Positions 5,381 through 7,818 of a DNA stretch of 7,818 nt are shown in pieces. Numbering within the stretch: position 1 is the stretch's first letter; each line of letters opens with the position of its first letter. Below the pieces are notes generated by a model. That model had not been told where the DNA came from. It searched no databases and worked only from the letters and a program-made list of their open reading frames with translations. The DNA comes from an uncultured Coprococcus sp. (GTDB taxonomy: Bacteria; Bacillota; Clostridia; Lachnospirales; Lachnospiraceae). The DNA is taken from NCBI GenBank assembly GCA_934247115.1, contig CAKQIY010000064.1, positions 1 through 7,818 of the forward strand, given 5' to 3'. The position numbers and the translations under genes are program-made.

Positions 5381-7573
5381 ATGAAGAAAAAGATTATTAG
5401 CAAAGCATTATGCGTAGCACTTGCCTCTGTATTGATATTTGGAGAGGCTGTACCGGCTATGGCTGCAGCTGATGGCTCAGAGCAGGGACAGGCAGTTGTG
5501 GCAGAGGACACTGTATCTGCTTCAATAGACACTATATCTGTAGGCGATTCAGATGTCATAACAAATAGTTATGTTCAGATCAGTGCTTCGGGAAGTGGAA
5601 CAAGAGCCACATTATATATAAATGACGTGGAGTATGATTCATATGAAGCTTATTATGGACGCTGGAATATAAGCACATCGTTCAGTGGAAAGGCCGGCGC
5701 GACATATGAATTCAAGGTTGTAGCGGAGGGCAGTGATGGTCCGAATCAGATATCGACCTTAACCAGAAAGTTTGAGGCGCCTGTTTTTAACAGGAATTAT
5801 GTATCTGCCTGGTGGAATACGGAGACGAGTGATAGCGGTTATACAAAATACAAGTCGGCATATGTAAAGGCATCATTCGAATCAAGGATCTCAGCCGGAT
5901 ATGATTATTATGTGTACAGATCGACCAATCCAAAGACAGGATTCAAGAAGATATACAGCAATTCAATCTCCTATGGTGGTGACAACTGCTGGATGTATGA
6001 TGAGAGTGCGGTATGTGACAAGACATACTACTATCAGATGAAGGTAGTGGCTGCAAAAGATAATTATATCAAAGCTGAAAAGGTGATCGCGACCTCTCCT
6101 GTTATTAAAGTCAGTGCAGTCAAGCAGAATGACATATATGCAAATGTCAAATTAGCCCCAAAGGGTGTGGCGCTGACCATCAGCAATCCAGGATACTACA
6201 ATCAGTTTGACATCTACAGATCAGCAAGTAAAAACAGTGGATACAAGAAGATCAGGACGATAACAGGTAGTGCGTATACCGATACTACAGTCAAGGCTGG
6301 AAAAATCTATTATTATAAGATCGCTCCAAAGTACTATGAGCCAAAGACAGGCAAGCTGGTATCCGGAAAGACTACATCAGCCTTCGGCGTGAAGGTGACC
6401 ATGGGAACTCCAGAGCCTTATGCGGAGAAGATTTCAATGAGTTCAGTCAGACTGACATGGGATAAAGTCAGAGGTGCCAATGTATATGAAGTGTGGTACA
6501 GGCAGAGCGATATAACTGGCAACAGCTACAGCAGACTTGCAGTCACAAAGGGCAATGCATATACAGTCAAGGGGCTTAAGAGCGGACATTCATATGATTT
6601 CCTGGTTAAGGCACAGAATGTGTCAAAGGGCAAGATTATATGTGAGAATCAGAGCAATGCTGAAAGTATGGATATGGGATACGATGATGCTGTCTATTTC
6701 CTTAAAGCGACAAATAGAAGCTCAGCCATCAGCAGTGACAAGAAGACTCTCACTATATATACGACTCTGGCCTGGGAAAAGGTTCCTGGTGCATCAGGTT
6801 ATATAATAACGGCATATAACAGACTCACAGGCAAGGTGCAGAGGATAGCAAAGCTCACTTCCTGGACAAAGAATACCTACAAATTCAAGAATGTTGGTAC
6901 CAGCGCAAAGGGTATGAAATACACATATGTGAGTGTAAGTCCATACAGGGGTTCAGCTGTCGGCAGCAAGAACAATGAGGTCTATGTTAACAGTCTTCCG
7001 GTCGCATCGGGAGTCAAGGTTGCCAGAAAGAACAATTCATCGGCAGTTGTTTCATGGAAGGCGGTTGCAGGTGCATCAAGCTACATCGTATACAGGCAAA
7101 ATAAGCAGAGTGGATTCACTCAGTGGAGAGGAAGTTCATCTGGCACATCATACGAGGATAATGGTTATTCTGTAAGGACGGATTATGAATACTATGTATT
7201 AGCCCAGTCAGCGTTTGAAGGTGAGTGGTCTTCCGGTTATGATACATTTACAGGTAATTCAAAGTACTCCGCCAAGTATCAGCACAAGCTGGGTACGCCG
7301 AAGATAAAGAGGGTGTCCAACACAGCTGCGGGACAGATCACAGTTACATGGAATTCAGTTGACGGTGCTGACCGCTATGTGGTATATCGTGCCACAAGCA
7401 AGACTGGCAAGTATACCAGGGTTGCCAGTGTGAAGACAGCAAGCTATGTTGATAAGAAGGCTGCAAAGGGCAGTACATACTATTATAAGGTTATATCAGT
7501 TGCAGTGAGCGGAGCCGGACTTACTGGTCAGTCAGGTTATTCGGCTGCAGTTGGAGCAAAGAGTGCTAAGTAG
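5381..7573 (+). CDS. Secreted multi-module Fn3-like repeat protein, copy 2
   Basis: A 730-aa paralogue of the preceding protein, collinear over its whole length, of unknown function. The signal peptide (residues 1 to about 28, cut near AMA-AAD) shares LCVALAS and the FG[DE]A motif with copy 1. Modules lie at about 50-132, 134-240, 241-340, 342-432, 434-536, 538-636 and 637-730. YYY strands occur at 216-218, 310-312 and 700-702, in the same modules as in copy 1. Module 2 is especially alike (YRS, SGYKKI, YYYKIAPKYYEPKTGK against YYYKVVPKYYDSRTGK). The mature chain has three Cys (203, 212, 421) against six in copy 1, none at clearly shared sites. It lacks an anchor or enzyme domain. AAAAGGGG (5367-5374), 6 nt before ATG, is a strong ribosome site, and the 17-nt gap from copy 1 means cotranscription. 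The strong terminator at 7631-7673 ends the operon. Confidence 0.85.
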   Translation: MKKKIISKALCVALASVLIFGEAVPAMAAADGSEQGQAVVAEDTVSASIDTISVGDSDVITNSYVQISASGSGTRATLYINDVEYDSYEAYYGRWNISTSFSGKAGATYEFKVVAEGSDGPNQISTLTRKFEAPVFNRNYVSAWWNTETSDSGYTKYKSAYVKASFESRISAGYDYYVYRSTNPKTGFKKIYSNSISYGGDNCWMYDESAVCDKTYYYQMKVVAAKDNYIKAEKVIATSPVIKVSAVKQNDIYANVKLAPKGVALTISNPGYYNQFDIYRSASKNSGYKKIRTITGSAYTDTTVKAGKIYYYKIAPKYYEPKTGKLVSGKTTSAFGVKVTMGTPEPYAEKISMSSVRLTWDKVRGANVYEVWYRQSDITGNSYSRLAVTKGNAYTVKGLKSGHSYDFLVKAQNVSKGKIICENQSNAESMDMGYDDAVYFLKATNRSSAISSDKKTLTIYTTLAWEKVPGASGYIITAYNRLTGKVQRIAKLTSWTKNTYKFKNVGTSAKGMKYTYVSVSPYRGSAVGSKNNEVYVNSLPVASGVKVARKNNSSAVVSWKAVAGASSYIVYRQNKQSGFTQWRGSSSGTSYEDNGYSVRTDYEYYVLAQSAFEGEWSSGYDTFTGNSKYSAKYQHKLGTPKIKRVSNTAAGQITVTWNSVDGADRYVVYRATSKTGKYTRVASVKTASYVDKKAAKGSTYYYKVISVAVSGAGLTGQSGYSAAVGAKSAK

Positions 7574-7630
7574 TATACAGTCATAAAACTCCGAGACGAG
7601 ATGTAAAGTACAAACAGCAATATGCAATAG

Positions 7631-7673
7631 ATACAGATCATACAATATTATGTTGTGTGGTCTGTATTTTTTT
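7631..7673 (+). terminator. Strong intrinsic terminator of the Fn3 operon
   Basis: ATACAGATCATACAA (7631-7645) pairs with TTGTGTGGTCTGTAT (7653-7667) as a 15-bp stem with two G-T wobbles and a 7-nt loop. A run of seven T residues spans 7667-7673. It lies about 60 nt after the stop of the second Fn3 gene. There is no T run on the other side, so it works only for plus-strand transcripts. Confidence 0.92.
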
Positions 7674-7706
7674 GTTTGTATTTTGGTTTGTATTTAAAAA
7701 AAGTTG

Positions 7707-7735
7707 TTGACAGATCATAGCTGACAGTTTATTAT
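7707..7735 (+). promoter_or_regulatory. Promoter of the tRNA-Leu gene
   Basis: TTGACA (7707-7712), a perfect -35, is followed after 17 bp by TATTAT (7730-7735), a five-of-six -10. Transcription would begin near 7742, about 15 nt before the tRNA 5' end. The near-consensus form fits a highly expressed stable-RNA gene. More tRNA genes may follow beyond the window. Confidence 0.85.
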
Positions 7736-7756
7736 ATCAATGTTCGTTGTGAACAT

Positions 7757-7818
7757 GCGGAAGTGGCGGAATTGGCAGACGCGCAGGCTTCAGGTGCCTG
7801 TGGTAGCAATACCGTGTG
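7757..7818 (+). tRNA. tRNA-Leu (anticodon CAG), partial at right edge
   Basis: The sequence opens with the acceptor strand GCGGAAG, followed by a D arm with the A-A-T-T-G-G-C-A-G-A-C pattern typical of leucine tRNAs. The anticodon stem CAGGC (7784-7788) and GCCTG (7796-7800) closes a 7-nt loop, TTCAGGT, with anticodon CAG at 7791-7793, which reads CTG codons. The start of the long variable arm is present; the T arm and 3' end lie beyond the window. Confidence 0.93.

Noticed and set aside
7757..7818. tRNA-Leu as an integration site for a mobile element
   Set aside because: tRNA-Leu genes are common targets, but no integrase, repeated 3' tRNA end or phage gene is visible, and the tRNA 3' end is outside the window.
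1..7818. Defence system, CRISPR array, insertion sequence or retroelement
   Set aside because: No regularly spaced repeats, transposase, nuclease or reverse transcriptase motifs were seen on either strand; the real genes account for nearly all coding sequence.

Overview
The window looks like chromosomal DNA of an anaerobic, low-to-moderate GC Gram-positive bacterium of the class Clostridia, most likely family Lachnospiraceae. The evidence is strong AAGGGG/AGAGG-type ribosome binding sites, U-tract terminators, sigma-A type promoters, a class III (anaerobic) ribonucleotide reductase start, Gram-positive lipoprotein signals and secreted Fn3-repeat proteins. Species assignment is an inference from style; no search was possible.

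Layout. (1) At the left edge, on the minus strand, are the first 19 codons of a gene with an ATP-cone N-terminus, best read as nrdD. Its promoter (TTGATG-17-TACAAT) is covered by two NrdR-box-like palindromes 32 bp apart. (2) About 400 bp of AT-rich intergenic DNA follows, with one small inverted repeat. (3) A two-gene plus-strand operon (547-2898) encodes paralogous lipoproteins that look like the PPIase plus C-terminal parts of trigger factor, with the ribosome-binding domain replaced by a lipobox signal peptide. The first keeps a normal FKBP pocket; the second has lost most pocket aromatics. A terminator closes the operon at 2946-2983. (4) A good promoter (TTGACT-17-TAAAAT) starts a second two-gene operon (3147-7573). 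It encodes two full-length paralogous secreted proteins of 738 and 730 aa, each a signal peptide followed by about seven beta-sandwich (Fn3-like) modules, with no visible catalytic domain or wall anchor. A strong terminator closes it at 7631-7673. (5) A near-consensus promoter (TTGACA-17-TATTAT) drives a tRNA-Leu(CAG) gene that runs off the right edge.

How the parts may work together. Both plus-strand operons are tandem duplications whose products act outside the membrane. The lipoproteins would sit on the outer face of the membrane as folding factors; the Fn3 proteins are large beta-rich secreted products. A foldase/client relation is a reasonable hypothesis but is not shown by the sequence. 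No mobile element, CRISPR array or defence system was seen.
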